From the NCBI GenBank assembly GCA_027032075.1, contig JALVOC010000091.1:1-64000 (forward strand): DNA of 64,000 nucleotides, in the 5' to 3' direction. Of the stretch, positions 51,210-60,535 are shown piece by piece; the first letter of the stretch is position 1, and each line of letters begins with the position of its first letter. The position numbers and the translations under genes were made by a program. The notes under the pieces were generated by a model that saw only the letters and a program-made list of their open reading frames with translations, had not been told where the DNA came from and did no database searches. This stretch comes from Chromatiales bacterium. GTDB lineage: Bacteria > Pseudomonadota > Gammaproteobacteria > UBA6429 > Thiohalophilaceae.

Positions 51210-51962
51210 TTACTGCGATGCCGGGGAGTGTCGCGCTTCCAGCGCCTCCAACACCGCATGCATGACCTTGTTGATATGGGTAAAGCGCTGCTCATCCGCC
51301 AGCATTTCACTTTCGGACTGGACATAGGGGGAGGAATCCAGCTCATCCCGGCAGTTCTCGATGAGTGCGGCGGCGGCCTCTCTGGTCGTCTCGAGATGAA
51401 ACTGAAAGCCGACAACGCGATCATGCAGGATGAACGCCTGGTTTTTGCATGCCTTGCTCGAAGCCAATGGTGTTGCCGCTTGTGGAATCTCAAAAGTGTC
51501 GCCATGCCAGTGAAAGGCCTCGGTCTGTTCCGGTATCGCCTTTGCCAGAACAGTGGTGGCGGCTTCGGGTAAACGCTGGATCGGGAACCAGCCGATTTCC
51601 CGGTGCCTGTTTTTGAACACTTTTGCGCCCAGGGCATCCGCAATCAGTTGCGCCCCGAGGCAGATACCCAAAACGGTTTTTTCCGCCGCGATCGCATCCT
51701 TGATAAAGGCTTTCTCGGCTTCCAGCCAGGGATAACGAGCCTCATCATAAATGCCCATGGGTCCCCCCATGATGATCAGCCAGTCGATTTCCTCAAGTGT
51801 TGGTAACGGTTCCCCCTGGTACAGGCGCGTGAGGGTGATCACATGCCCCTTTTGCCGCAATGCCGGCTCGATACTGCCCAATCCCTCAAACGGCACGTGC
51901 TGCAGATAGTGAACTCTCAACGGTGTCCTCGCTCGTCTTTTGGATGTTGTGCTGAAGGTCAA
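51210..51962 (-). CDS. Class I glutamine amidotransferase-like protein
   Basis: This 250-residue protein has a GATase1 fold with nucleophile C101 (VLGICLGAQLIADALGA) and the histidine/glutamate dyad in GFQFHLETTREA. An IMGGPMGIYDE loop places it near the GMP-synthase-like, stand-alone amidotransferases. The substrate is unknown; no synthetase domain or partner gene is nearby. The start appears to be TTG at 51962, overlapping the TGA stop of the upstream membrane-protein gene (TTGA). Translation is therefore probably coupled to that gene. It is convergent with pmbA. Confidence 0.85.
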   Translation of the reverse strand: MTFSTTSKRRARTPLRVHYLQHVPFEGLGSIEPALRQKGHVITLTRLYQGEPLPTLEEIDWLIIMGGPMGIYDEARYPWLEAEKAFIKDAIAAEKTVLGICLGAQLIADALGAKVFKNRHREIGWFPIQRLPEAATTVLAKAIPEQTEAFHWHGDTFEIPQAATPLASSKACKNQAFILHDRVVGFQFHLETTREAAAALIENCRDELDSSPYVQSESEMLADEQRFTHINKVMHAVLEALEARHSPASQ

Positions 51963-52456
51963 TTGCCAGGTTCTTCACGGAACAGCCGCAGAAACAGGTT
52001 TGCCGCAAGGATAAACACACCGGCGAGCAGCCCGCCAACGCCGACAGCGGTGAATAATTTGGTCAGAAAATACTCGTGCGCCGCATCGCGTCCCAGCGAA
52101 GGGGCGAGCAGGAACATGGTAAACCAGGCAAGCGGGTAAAAGGCGCTCAGTCCAATCAAAATGGCCGTGATGCTTTTCAGTTTTGTTTTCAGATCAGAAA
52201 ACATCAGCAGAATAATCAAGCCAAGGGAAAAAGCCGATATGCCAGTGGCATGAAAATGAGCCCGCTGTGCATAACGCCAGATTTTCTCCTCGCTTTTAGT
52301 GTCATGCACTTGCGGATGGGCCTGGATGCCCGCAGCGATATAGTTTTGGTAACTCTCCTCACTTACCCCGAATGAAACACCCATGCCGATTCCAAACACA
52401 AGGCACAAGAGAACCAATGCCAGCCCAATCCTTATTTTTTCCAGTTCTTTAAACAT
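51959..52456 (-). CDS. Membrane protein of unknown function
   Basis: This 165-residue protein has about four hydrophobic segments (near 10-30, 75-95, 100-118 and 135-158). A hydrophilic loop between the first two contains several histidines, ending in RAHFHATG at the start of the second segment. Histidines at a membrane face could bind haem or metal, but this is speculation. I do not recognise the family. CGGAGGCG precedes the ATG at 52456; the longer frame to 52489 lacks such a site. Its stop overlaps the TTG start of the amidotransferase gene. Confidence 0.65.
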   Translation of the reverse strand: MFKELEKIRIGLALVLLCLVFGIGMGVSFGVSEESYQNYIAAGIQAHPQVHDTKSEEKIWRYAQRAHFHATGISAFSLGLIILLMFSDLKTKLKSITAILIGLSAFYPLAWFTMFLLAPSLGRDAAHEYFLTKLFTAVGVGGLLAGVFILAANLFLRLFREEPGN

Positions 52457-52545
52457 TTTTCGCCTCCGGTTGCCTGGTGATCGGTACAACTGGCCCGATA
52501 AATTAAGATCAGATTGTTGTATTTACTGCTGGGTAATCCCGCTGT

Positions 52546-52746
52546 TCATTGCAGGAACAGCTTGATAATAAACTTGATGGAAAAACCCAGTACCCCCACC
52601 ATCAGTCCAAGAAAAAGCACAAACATGCCGAATTTTCCTGCTTTGGCATCCTTGCCGAGGCGATAGACGATAAAGGCCATATAACACATCAGAACTATCA
52701 GCCCGACAGGCAAACCATATTCTGTCAGTTGTGCATCGGTGATCAT
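52546..52746 (-). CDS. Small DUF2788 membrane protein
   Basis: This 66-residue protein has two hydrophobic helices (about 12-30 and 42-63) joined by a basic loop (YRLGKDAKAGKFG). The sequence TEYGLPVGLIVLM matches my recollection of DUF2788, a small family of proteobacterial membrane proteins without known function. It lies about 90 nt upstream of the 165-residue membrane protein on the same strand, so the three minus-strand genes may form one transcript. Confidence 0.65.
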   Translation of the reverse strand: MITDAQLTEYGLPVGLIVLMCYMAFIVYRLGKDAKAGKFGMFVLFLGLMVGVLGFSIKFIIKLFLQ

Positions 52747-52940
52747 TGATTTTCCGCAAAATGGCAGGTGGTGACAAGCATGATGATGATAATCGAGCCT
52801 CAGGGGAAAAACCAGTATCTGCTGTGTTACAGAGTGATCCCGGGAAAGTGTTGTGATGGCAAATGTGCGGGTTTTTCGCTGCTGGCTCTTTCAGGGTGAT
52901 GGCGGCACTGTCTTGGTGCCGATGATTTGTCTGGGTATTT

Positions 52941-54299
52941 TTATAAAAGAAATACCGTCGCCAGACCGAGGAAAACAAAAAAGCCCATTACATCGGTGAT
53001 GGTGGTGAGCACCACACTGCCGCCAAGGGCGGGATCCGCGCCAAGTTTGCGTAACAGCAGAGGGATGGTGGCGCCCGCAATCGCGGCAATCAGCAGGTTG
53101 ATGATGATTGCTGCGCCGATAACCAGGCCGAGTGCCTCGTTGTGGAACCAGAAATTGGCAATCCCTGCAAGCACAACGGCCCAGATGAGCCCGTTCCAGG
53201 CACTCACCCAGAGTTCCTTGCTGAGCAAGCGGCGCGCATTGCTGCCGCTGATCTGTCCCAGGGCGATACCGCGGATCACGAGGGTCAGGGTCTGGCTGCC
53301 GGCGATTCCACCCATGCTGGCGATGATGGGCATGAGAATGGCGAGTGCCACGATCTGTTGAATGGTATTTTCAAAAAGGCCGATGACCCATGAGGCGAGC
53401 AGGGCGGTGAGCAGGTTGATACCCAACCAGACAGCACGGCGTTTGGTGCTGATGAAGACCGGGGCGAACATGTCTTCTTCTTCATTCAACCCCGCCATGC
53501 TCATCAGTGAGTGTTCCGCATCGTCGCGGATCACATCCACTACGTCATCGATGGTGATACGGCCAAGCAGTATGCCGTTGACATCCACTACCGGTGCAGA
53601 AATCAGGTCACGGTGCTCGAAACGGCTTGCCACTTCACGTGCGGGTGTTTCGGCCGGGATGGCTTCTTCATCCTTGCTCATGATGTCTGCAACCATCACA
53701 TCGGGATCGGTGGTTAGCAGTGTGGTCAACGGCAACAGCCCCAGGTAATGGCCTTCCCGATCCACCACGAAGAGGTTATCGGTGGATTTGGGGATTTCCC
53801 CCCGGCGCCGCAGGTACCGCAGCACCACATCGAGCTGGATATCCGCACGCACCGTGATAGTGTCGACGTTCATCAGACCGCCGGCGGTGTCCTCATCGTA
53901 GGAGAGGACGGAACGCAGCCGGTCGCGGTCCTGCTGCTCCATGGTCAGCAACAGTTCCTGGATGACGTCCTGCGGCATTTCCGGCAGGATGTCGGCCAGA
54001 TCGTCCGTTTCGAGCGTTTCTGTGGCCGCAACCAGTTGGTCCGGCTCCATGCGGTTGATGAGGGAGGCCCGGACCTCTTCATTGAGGTTGGTGAGGATCT
54101 CACCGTCGCTTTCACGTGGAATGTGTTCCCACACGGCGGCTCGTTGATCGGCGGGGAGGGATTCCAGCAGGTGGGCAATTTCTGCCGGGTGCATTTCTTC
54201 AAGCAGCTGTTCGATCTGCTCTGTATCGCCCTCGCGCAGTATCTCGGTAATGCTTTCCAGATTATCCCGGGGTTCTTCTTTTTGTTGTATATCAGCCAT
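52941..54299 (-). CDS. mgtE: Magnesium transporter MgtE
   Basis: This 452-residue magnesium channel has an N-terminal MgtE_N helical domain (about 30-130), two CBS domains (about 135-255) that sense Mg, and a C-terminal five-helix pore domain (about 285-450). The pore domain includes LLTALLASWVIGLFE and MPIIASMGGIAGSQTLTL. Domain order and length are normal. It follows ptsH on the same strand, where ptsI is found in many relatives. A perfect inverted repeat TGTAAC-N6-GTTACA (54391-54408) lies upstream. Confidence 0.95.
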   Translation of the reverse strand: MADIQQKEEPRDNLESITEILREGDTEQIEQLLEEMHPAEIAHLLESLPADQRAAVWEHIPRESDGEILTNLNEEVRASLINRMEPDQLVAATETLETDDLADILPEMPQDVIQELLLTMEQQDRDRLRSVLSYDEDTAGGLMNVDTITVRADIQLDVVLRYLRRRGEIPKSTDNLFVVDREGHYLGLLPLTTLLTTDPDVMVADIMSKDEEAIPAETPAREVASRFEHRDLISAPVVDVNGILLGRITIDDVVDVIRDDAEHSLMSMAGLNEEEDMFAPVFISTKRRAVWLGINLLTALLASWVIGLFENTIQQIVALAILMPIIASMGGIAGSQTLTLVIRGIALGQISGSNARRLLSKELWVSAWNGLIWAVVLAGIANFWFHNEALGLVIGAAIIINLLIAAIAGATIPLLLRKLGADPALGGSVVLTTITDVMGFFVFLGLATVFLL

Positions 54300-54390
54300 G
54301 CCTGCCGCCTCGTCGAGTCAGGCAAAGTGTAACAGGCTGGTTATAAAAATGGGAGGAATTGCTTTAAAGGATTGTTCCAGACTATGGTTT

Positions 54391-54408
54391 TGTAACGGTT
54401 TTGTTACA
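54391..54408. promoter_or_regulatory. Short perfect inverted repeat upstream of mgtE
   Basis: TGTAAC and GTTACA are separated by 6 nt, about 90 nt before the mgtE start. The dyad has the size of an operator, but no regulator is identified. Confidence 0.25.
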
Positions 54409-54412
54409 TTCG

Positions 54413-54432
54413 AAAAAAGGAAAGGTTTTCCT
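54413..54432 (-). terminator. Possible terminator after ptsH
   Basis: On the minus strand AGGAAA-acc-TTTCCT forms a short 6-bp stem with a 3-nt loop, followed by a run of T residues. It lies 18 nt past the ptsH stop and would separate the PTS genes from mgtE. The stem is AT-rich, so strength is doubtful. Confidence 0.4.
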
Positions 54433-54449
54433 GCGAGTAGGGGAGAGTT

Positions 54450-54719
54450 TCAGTTTTCCTCGTCAAAGCGGTTTTTGATGAGGTTACACAATTGTGTTGC
54501 CGCATCGGCTTGATCCGGTCCGTCCACCTCCAGTTCCAGCAGCGTGCCCTGGGAAGCGGCGAGCATCATCACGCCCATGATGCTCTTGCCGTTGACGCGG
54601 GTGGTATCGTTAACCAGGTGAATGTCTGATTGAAAGCTGGAGGCAAGGGTGACGAATTTGGCGGCTGCGCGTGCGTGTAATCCGAGTTTGTTGATGATTT
54701 CCACTTGTTGGCGGATCAT
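54450..54719 (-). CDS. ptsH: Phosphocarrier protein HPr
   Basis: This 89-residue PTS phosphocarrier has the active histidine H15 (NKLGLHARAAAKF) and the regulatory serine S46 (NGKSIMGVMML), the target of HPr kinase encoded upstream. Its start overlaps the stop of the EIIA gene (ATGA). In many proteobacteria ptsI (enzyme I) follows ptsH; here the next gene is mgtE. No sugar permease of the PTS is present, so a regulatory (nitrogen-type) PTS is implied. Confidence 0.95.
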   Translation of the reverse strand: MIRQQVEIINKLGLHARAAAKFVTLASSFQSDIHLVNDTTRVNGKSIMGVMMLAASQGTLLELEVDGPDQADAATQLCNLIKNRFDEEN

Positions 54720-55114
54720 GATTTTTTTCCACAATGGCACGGTACCACGCCATCCTGGCCGCCACTGATGGCTTTTTCAGTCAGTTCGCTCAAGCTCAGC
54801 GCGGGATAGTTCAATACGCGGATCAGCATGGGTAGATTGAGTCCGGCGACGACATTGATATTTTTATTTGCCAGTTCGCAGGCGATGTTGCTGGGGGTGG
54901 CACCATAAAGATCGGTGAGCACCAGTACGCCGTCGCTTTGTTCGGTATCTGACAAGGTGGTGCGGATCTGTTCCAGCGTACTGTCCGGTTCGCAATTGAG
55001 AGCGATGCTGAAAATCTCTGTCGGCAACGGGCTGCCGCCAAGGATGGAAACCGCCGTATCAAACAGCGATTGGCCGATGTTCCCGTGGGTGATGATCAGC
55101 AGTCTGACACTCAT
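54716..55114 (-). CDS. PTS EIIA component, mannose (ManX) family
   Basis: This 132-residue stand-alone EIIA-Man domain has the phosphorylatable H10 in LLIITHGNIGQSL and the LVLTDLYGATPSNIA segment. With no EIIB, EIIC or EIID nearby it is probably a regulatory EIIA, as in other proteobacterial rpoN-linked clusters. It overlaps rapZ upstream and ptsH downstream by 4 nt each (ATGA). Confidence 0.92.
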   Translation of the reverse strand: MSVRLLIITHGNIGQSLFDTAVSILGGSPLPTEIFSIALNCEPDSTLEQIRTTLSDTEQSDGVLVLTDLYGATPSNIACELANKNINVVAGLNLPMLIRVLNYPALSLSELTEKAISGGQDGVVPCHCGKKS

Positions 55115-55968
55115 GCCAACTCCCGATGGCGGGTTATGACACCTTCTCTGTGTTGCTGGAAATAGTGACCGAGTTTTTCCGCCATGTAGACAGAGCGGTG
55201 CTGCCCGCCGGTGCAGCCGATCGCAACGGTGATGTAACTGCGGTTGTCCGCTTCAAAGCAGGGTATCCAGGTTTCCAGCAGGCGGCGAATGTCCTCGAAC
55301 ATATTTATCACATCACTGTGTTGTTCCAGATAGTCGATGACTTCCTGATCATGCCCGGTAAGTGCGCGCAGTTCCGGAACCCAGTGAGGATTGGGGATGC
55401 ACCGGATGTCGAAGACAAAGTCGGCATTTACCGGAATGCCGTGTTTGTAACCGAACGACTCGAACAAAATGGAAAGGCCGGCATGCTCGCTGCCGGTCAC
55501 CCGGTGGCGGATGAGATCGCGTAACTGATGAATGTTGGTCTGGCTGGTGTCGATGATCAGATCGGCGGTGCCGGCGATATTTTCGAGCAGGACCTGTTCC
55601 TTGATAATCGCCTCACGCAACGGCACCTCGTCATTGCTCAGGGGGTGGCGCCGGCGGGTTTCACTGAAGCGTTTCAGCAGGGTGGCATTGTCGGCCTTGA
55701 GAAAAAAAACCTCGGTGTGTAAATCCCGCTGTTTCAGGTGTTTGAGTATGGTGGGAAAATAGGTCAGTTCGCGTGTAAGGTTGCGCGCATCGATACCAAC
55801 GGCAAAATTGGTTTGACGCCCGTTCTGGTGGTCAAAAAGCTGATCGGCAAGCGCAGGCAACATGCCAATTGGCAGGTTATCGATGCAGTAATAGCCGAGA
55901 TCCTCAAGCACGTGCAAGGCAATACTTTTGCCCGAGCCGGAGAGGCCACTGATGATGATCAGTTTCAT
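55111..55968 (-). CDS. rapZ: RNase adapter protein RapZ
   Basis: This 285-residue nucleotide-binding protein delivers small RNAs such as GlmZ to RNase E in enterobacteria. The P-loop is GLSGSGKS (8-15), and the C-terminal domain has VAIGCTGGQHRSVYMAEKL. Length matches E. coli RapZ (284). It overlaps hprK and the EIIA gene by 4 nt each. Its RNA target here is not identifiable. Confidence 0.95.
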   Translation of the reverse strand: MKLIIISGLSGSGKSIALHVLEDLGYYCIDNLPIGMLPALADQLFDHQNGRQTNFAVGIDARNLTRELTYFPTILKHLKQRDLHTEVFFLKADNATLLKRFSETRRRHPLSNDEVPLREAIIKEQVLLENIAGTADLIIDTSQTNIHQLRDLIRHRVTGSEHAGLSILFESFGYKHGIPVNADFVFDIRCIPNPHWVPELRALTGHDQEVIDYLEQHSDVINMFEDIRRLLETWIPCFEADNRSYITVAIGCTGGQHRSVYMAEKLGHYFQQHREGVITRHRELA

Positions 55969-56909
55969 TTGCTCTGCATGTTAATCGCGTGTTGTTGACG
56001 TTTGATGAAATCTTCAGCCGCATTGTAGCCATTCAGGTACAAGACATGATTACGTACCGCTGCTTCAATTATAACGGCCAGATCGCGTCCGGGTGCAACA
56101 GGCAATATTACCTCAGGAATATCCACATCGAGAATGCGCCGGCTGCGCTGTCTGCTATCCAGCCGGTCGATCGGCTGGCTGGCCTTGTCCGGCGGCTGGA
56201 TCTGGATGATGAGGTGCAGGCGCTTGTTGGCGAGGACGGAATGGCTGCCGTACATTGCACGAATATTCAGGATACCGAGACCGCGTACTTCCATGAAATC
56301 GGCCAGGAGGGTGGGGCAGTATCCGTGGATCACCCCGGGAGCGCTGTGGCGGAATTCCGTGGCATCATCGGCAATCAGGCGATGGCCACGGCTGAGCAAC
56401 TCCAGTGCCAGTTCACTTTTACCGACACCACTGGGACCGGTCAGAAGGATGCCGAGCCCCATCACTTCCATAAAAACACCGTGCAGAATCGATTTTTCCG
56501 AGAGCAGTTTGCTTAAATTGTAGCGCAAATGATCGATGACACGGTTGGTTTCCAGCGGGGTGCTCAGTAAGGGGGTCTGGCTCTCGTCGGCACGTTGGAC
56601 AATCTGTTCCGGAGGAGTCACCCCTTCGGTGATGATAAGCATCAGTGGTTTTTCCTGGAACAGCCTGTCGAGGGCGTCCTCGCGGGAATTTTTGCCAAGG
56701 GCATTGAGGTACTCAATCTCGGTGTTGCCCATCACCTGGATAAAACAGGGGCGGATGAGGTTGAGGTGGCCGACCAGGGCAGTGAGATGGCGCTGGTATT
56801 TGTCCCGGTCGAGCTGCCGTCTGCCCCCTGCTTCTCCTGCCACCCAGCTTAGTTCCAGCGGTTTTTGGTGTTGCTCGAAGACGAACTGGGCGGTAACCGG
56901 GGTTGTCAT
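55965..56909 (-). CDS. hprK: HPr kinase/phosphorylase
   Basis: This 314-residue enzyme phosphorylates and dephosphorylates HPr at S46. The P-loop TGPSGVGKSELALELL, the RGHRLIADDATEF region and the MEVRGLGILNI signature are present. It lies 4 nt after ptsN and overlaps rapZ. Combined with an HPr that keeps S46, this control loop appears intact at sequence level. Confidence 0.95.
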   Translation of the reverse strand: MTTPVTAQFVFEQHQKPLELSWVAGEAGGRRQLDRDKYQRHLTALVGHLNLIRPCFIQVMGNTEIEYLNALGKNSREDALDRLFQEKPLMLIITEGVTPPEQIVQRADESQTPLLSTPLETNRVIDHLRYNLSKLLSEKSILHGVFMEVMGLGILLTGPSGVGKSELALELLSRGHRLIADDATEFRHSAPGVIHGYCPTLLADFMEVRGLGILNIRAMYGSHSVLANKRLHLIIQIQPPDKASQPIDRLDSRQRSRRILDVDIPEVILPVAPGRDLAVIIEAAVRNHVLYLNGYNAAEDFIKRQQHAINMQSK

Positions 56910-56913
56910 TGTC

Positions 56914-57375
56914 TCAGGGTTTGTTTTGCCAGTCCTTTATCAGACTGAGGATCGTTTCGGGATCCTTGGCGGCGCGGATCTTCTGGCGGAATTTTTCGTC
57001 CTGAAACAGATTTGCCAGCATTGCAAGGATTTGCAGGTGGTCTTCGGTGGCGTTTTCCGGAACCAGCAGGGCAAACAGCAAGTCCACCGGCTGGTTGTCG
57101 ATGGCGTCAAAGTCGACGCCGTGTTGCAGATGGATCAGCGCTGCCGTGGTATGGTCGGTGTTTTTTAAGCGGCCATGGGGTATCGCTACCCCATAGCCGA
57201 TTCCGGTACCACCCAAGCGTTCCCTCGATAACAGGCTGTTAAAGATTTCATCCTGGCTGATTGACGACTGATCATGGGCGATAAGCTCGCTGAGCTCCTC
57301 CAGCGCACGTTTTTTACTCTGTGCGCTGACATTACAGGCAATGCGATCAGGTGTAAGAAAATCAGTTAACTGCAT
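56914..57375 (-). CDS. ptsN: Nitrogen-regulatory PTS EIIA (PtsN)
   Basis: This 153-residue EIIA-Ntr/fructose-type domain has phospho-acceptor H67 in YGVAIPHGRL. PtsN regulates potassium transport, nitrogen metabolism and other targets depending on its phosphorylation state. It sits in the conserved order rpoN-hpf-ptsN-hprK, 21 nt after hpf. Confidence 0.95.
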   Translation of the reverse strand: MQLTDFLTPDRIACNVSAQSKKRALEELSELIAHDQSSISQDEIFNSLLSRERLGGTGIGYGVAIPHGRLKNTDHTTAALIHLQHGVDFDAIDNQPVDLLFALLVPENATEDHLQILAMLANLFQDEKFRQKIRAAKDPETILSLIKDWQNKP

Positions 57376-57396
57376 GGTGGTCTGTTCGGGTTTTTG

Positions 57397-57723
57397 TTAA
57401 CCGTGGTTGTGTTTGATGTTGGCACCTTCACTGCGGTGGTGATCGGTGAGTTTTTCCTTGTGTTTTTTGATCTGGCGATCAAGCTTGTCTACCAGGGCAT
57501 CTATGGCAGCATACATGTCTTCGTTTTCAGCATCGGCAAACAGGTTGCCGCCGCTGATGTGTAAGGTTGCTTCGGCTTTTTGGCGCAGTTTTTCCACGCT
57601 GAGGATAACATGGACATTCGTTACGTGATCAAAATGTCTTTCAAGTTTTTCCAGCTTTTGGCTGACGTAATCATGCAGGGGTGGAGTTACATCAATATGA
57701 TGGCCGGTAACGTTGAGTTGCAT
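57397..57723 (-). CDS. hpf: Ribosome hibernation promoting factor, short form
   Basis: This 108-residue protein of the HPF/YfiA family binds the decoding centre and stabilises inactive ribosomes. The conserved N-terminal pattern MQLNVTGHHIDVTPPLHDYV and the DMYAAIDALVDKLDRQIKKH helix are present. It is the short form, without the long C-terminal dimerisation domain. It follows rpoN after 15 nt. Confidence 0.95.
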   Translation of the reverse strand: MQLNVTGHHIDVTPPLHDYVSQKLEKLERHFDHVTNVHVILSVEKLRQKAEATLHISGGNLFADAENEDMYAAIDALVDKLDRQIKKHKEKLTDHHRSEGANIKHNHG

Positions 57724-57738
57724 GAGAGTCTCCTTTGG

Positions 57739-59190
57739 TTAGGCAAGTCGCTTTCGTTCATTGGAAGGTGGGATGGCCATTGCCTCACGGTATTTGGCCA
57801 CGGTACGTCGTGCGACATTAATGCCCTGTTCCGCCAAAACAGAGGCAAGCTTGTTGTCGCTGTATGGTTTGTTCGGGGGTTCAGTCGCAATCAGTTTTTT
57901 TATCAAGGCTCGTATTGCGGTTGCGGAGCATTCTCCGCCATCGCTGGTGGAGACATGACTTGAGAAAAAATATTTCAGTTCAAAAATGCCACGCGGGGTA
58001 TGCATGTATTTTTTGCTTGTCACACGTGAAATGGTGGATTCATGCATCCCCACTTCTTCGGCGATGTCATGCAATACCAGTGCTTTCATCGCTTCTTCAC
58101 CCCGCTCGAGAAAGTCAATCTGGCGCCCGACGATGCTGGTGGCGACCTTGAGCAGGGTTTCGTTACGGCTCATCAGGCTTTTGATGAACCAGCGTGCTTC
58201 CTGCAGGTGACTTTTCAGGCAGGTGTTGTCCTCACTGTTTTGTCCCTGTTTGATCAGGCTGGCATAGTGCGGGTTGACGCGCAGGCGTGGTGAAGCCTCG
58301 GGGTTGAGCTCCACTCGCCATTTGTTGTTGACCTTGGTGACGATTACATCGGGAATAATATATTCCGGCTGGCTGTTGGTGATCTGGCTGCCCGGCCGCG
58401 GGTTGAGTGACTGGATCAGATGCAGGATCTCTTTCAACTCGGTTTCCGAGACTTTCATGCGGCGGATCAGTTGGTTATATTCCCGCTCAGCCAGAAGATC
58501 AAAATAGTTGTCCACCAGTTCAATCGCTTTCTCCAGCCAGGGTGATTCCAGCGGGAACTGTTTAAGCTGCAGTAACAGGTTTTCCTGCAAATCACGTGCA
58601 CCGACGCCGGCTGGATCAAAGTTCTGAATACGGTGCAATACCGCTTCCACTTCCTCTTCTTCGATTTCCAGTTCATCCGAGAGGGCCTGGTGAATCTCGG
58701 CGGTGCTGATGCCGAGATAACCGTCCTCATTGATGCTGTCGATGATAAATTCGGCAATGGTGCGATCGGTGTCGCTGAAAGGGGTCAGCTGCATTTGCCA
58801 GCGAAGGTATTCCTGCAGGCTTTCGCCGCTGGGAGCGGAATATTCGAACTCATGGTTGTCGTTGCTGCTTCCGGCGGAGGTGGCCGGCGTGGCAATGTTG
58901 TCGTAGATATCATCCCAGTTGCTGTCTACCGGAAGATCCTCGGGAATGTCATTTTCACCGGCGGCGCTGGTTTCGTCGACGGCTTCCTCATTACTTTCGC
59001 TTTCGCTTGTATTAATCTGGCTGTTGTCGTTGTTTTCGTCCTCGATTTCCAGCATCAGGTTGGAATCGAGTGCTTCCTGGATCTCGGTTTTGAGTTCAAG
59101 CGTTGACAGTTGCAGCAGCCTGATGGCTTGCTGTAACTGAGGGGTCATGGTCAATTGTTGACCGAGTCGGAGTTGTAAGGCCTGTTTCAT
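57739..59190 (-). CDS. rpoN: RNA polymerase sigma-54 factor
   Basis: This 483-residue alternative sigma factor has a glutamine-rich activator-interaction region at the N-terminus ([20 protein letters not shown]) and an acidic linker (about 45-115, rich in D/E/N/S). It continues with the core-binding region and a C-terminal RpoN box ([15 protein letters not shown]). The full-length architecture suggests activity. It begins 92 nt downstream of lptB and heads the nitrogen-PTS genes. Confidence 0.97.
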   Translation of the reverse strand: MKQALQLRLGQQLTMTPQLQQAIRLLQLSTLELKTEIQEALDSNLMLEIEDENNDNSQINTSESESNEEAVDETSAAGENDIPEDLPVDSNWDDIYDNIATPATSAGSSNDNHEFEYSAPSGESLQEYLRWQMQLTPFSDTDRTIAEFIIDSINEDGYLGISTAEIHQALSDELEIEEEEVEAVLHRIQNFDPAGVGARDLQENLLLQLKQFPLESPWLEKAIELVDNYFDLLAEREYNQLIRRMKVSETELKEILHLIQSLNPRPGSQITNSQPEYIIPDVIVTKVNNKWRVELNPEASPRLRVNPHYASLIKQGQNSEDNTCLKSHLQEARWFIKSLMSRNETLLKVATSIVGRQIDFLERGEEAMKALVLHDIAEEVGMHESTISRVTSKKYMHTPRGIFELKYFFSSHVSTSDGGECSATAIRALIKKLIATEPPNKPYSDNKLASVLAEQGINVARRTVAKYREAMAIPPSNERKRLA

Positions 59191-59282
59191 ATAGTTGTGG
59201 TTGAAATACTGCTTTGTCTGGTTTGTAACCAGCCATTTCTAATTCTAGCGTATATCCTGCACGATTGCAGGATGCCGGTCAT

Positions 59283-60008
59283 TCACAGGCGGAAGTGATC
59301 ACCAAGATAAACCTTACGGACTTGTTGGTTATTTAACAGGTCATCAGGTTGACCCTGCGCGATTACCTCACCTGCATTCATGATATAGGCGCGTTCACAA
59401 ATCCCAAGGGTTTCCCGCACGTTATGATCCGTGATCAGTACGCCGATGTCACGCTCTTTGAGGTGACGGATTATACTCTGAATATCCAGAACTGAAATCG
59501 GGTCAACCCCGGCAAAGGGTTCATCCAGCAGGATGAAGCGTGGCTCCATCGCCAGCGCCCGGGCGATTTCCACCCGGCGGCGCTCACCGCCGGAGAGGCT
59601 CATGCCCGGATTGTTGCGAATGTGGCTGATATGCAGCTCATCCAGCAATTCTTCCAGTTTTTGTTCGCGTTGAAAATCGTCGAGGTCCTTGCGTAATTGC
59701 AATACCGCAAGAATGTTGTCGCTGGCGGACAATTTTCGGAATACCGAGGCTTCCTGGGGCAGGTAACCGATCCCCATGTGGGCCCGCACATGCATCGGCA
59801 GGTGGGTGATCTCGGTGTCATCCAGGGTGATCCGTCCGGCATCCGCCTTGATCAGGCCGACAACGATATAAAACGAGGTGGTCTTGCCGGCGCCGTTGGG
59901 ACCGAGCAGTCCGACCACTTCGCCGCTGGAGATGTCCAGGGAGACTGCCTCGACAACATGCCTGCCTTTGTAGGATTTGGCCAGTTCCTGGGCGCGTAGG
60001 GTGCTCAT
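59283..60008 (-). CDS. lptB: LPS export ABC transporter ATPase LptB
   Basis: This 241-residue ABC ATPase powers LPS extraction from the inner membrane with LptF and LptG. Walker A is [11 protein letters not shown], the signature is [15 protein letters not shown], and Walker B is [14 protein letters not shown]. Its start overlaps the lptA stop by 4 nt. LptFG genes are not in this window. Confidence 0.97.
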   Translation of the reverse strand: MSTLRAQELAKSYKGRHVVEAVSLDISSGEVVGLLGPNGAGKTTSFYIVVGLIKADAGRITLDDTEITHLPMHVRAHMGIGYLPQEASVFRKLSASDNILAVLQLRKDLDDFQREQKLEELLDELHISHIRNNPGMSLSGGERRRVEIARALAMEPRFILLDEPFAGVDPISVLDIQSIIRHLKERDIGVLITDHNVRETLGICERAYIMNAGEVIAQGQPDDLLNNQQVRKVYLGDHFRL

Positions 60009-60535
60009 GGTTGTTCTTTGGTTTCGTTGGATTTTTCTTGCGGTACGATCGTGATGTTGACCCGTTCGTCGCCGCGGTCGCTCTTGCGGCCACTGATGGT
60101 GCTGGTCCGGGTATTGTACTGGAGATAGTCGCCGCTGAAATGATTCAACCCCTGTTCCACCTCGGCCTTGTGCCGCAGATAAAGCAGGTTCTTGTTTACA
60201 TCGTATTCCATTTTACCGGCACGGGATTTGACCAGCTTTTTGCCCTCTTCCGGTTGTTGTTGAAAGGTAGCCGGATTGCCGATGACAATAATGCGCTTCA
60301 GGATGTCGTCTTGCATGTATACGGTGACGTCATCACCGGTCACCCGCAGGGTGCCCTGGACGATCACCACGTTCCCCTGATAGTGACTGAAACCTTTCTT
60401 TTCGTTGATGGTTATGCGATCGGCCTTGATGTTGATGGGTTGTTTCCGGTCCGACTCCAGTGCCGTTGCCGGCAGTGCCGCAAGCCACAAGCCCAGGGAG
60501 AGCATAATCATAGCGAGAGGTTTAGGGTGATACAT
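60005..60535 (-). CDS. lptA: LPS periplasmic transport protein LptA
   Basis: This 176-residue protein has a signal peptide ending near ATA-LESD and an OstA beta-jellyroll domain ([34 protein letters not shown]). It forms the periplasmic bridge between LptC and LptD. The ATG at 60535 is chosen for its GGAGAGGG ribosome-binding site and signal peptide; the frame is open to 60580. It overlaps lptC by 14 nt and lptB by 4 nt. Confidence 0.94.
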   Translation of the reverse strand: MYHPKPLAMIMLSLGLWLAALPATALESDRKQPINIKADRITINEKKGFSHYQGNVVIVQGTLRVTGDDVTVYMQDDILKRIIVIGNPATFQQQPEEGKKLVKSRAGKMEYDVNKNLLYLRHKAEVEQGLNHFSGDYLQYNTRTSTISGRKSDRGDERVNITIVPQEKSNETKEQP

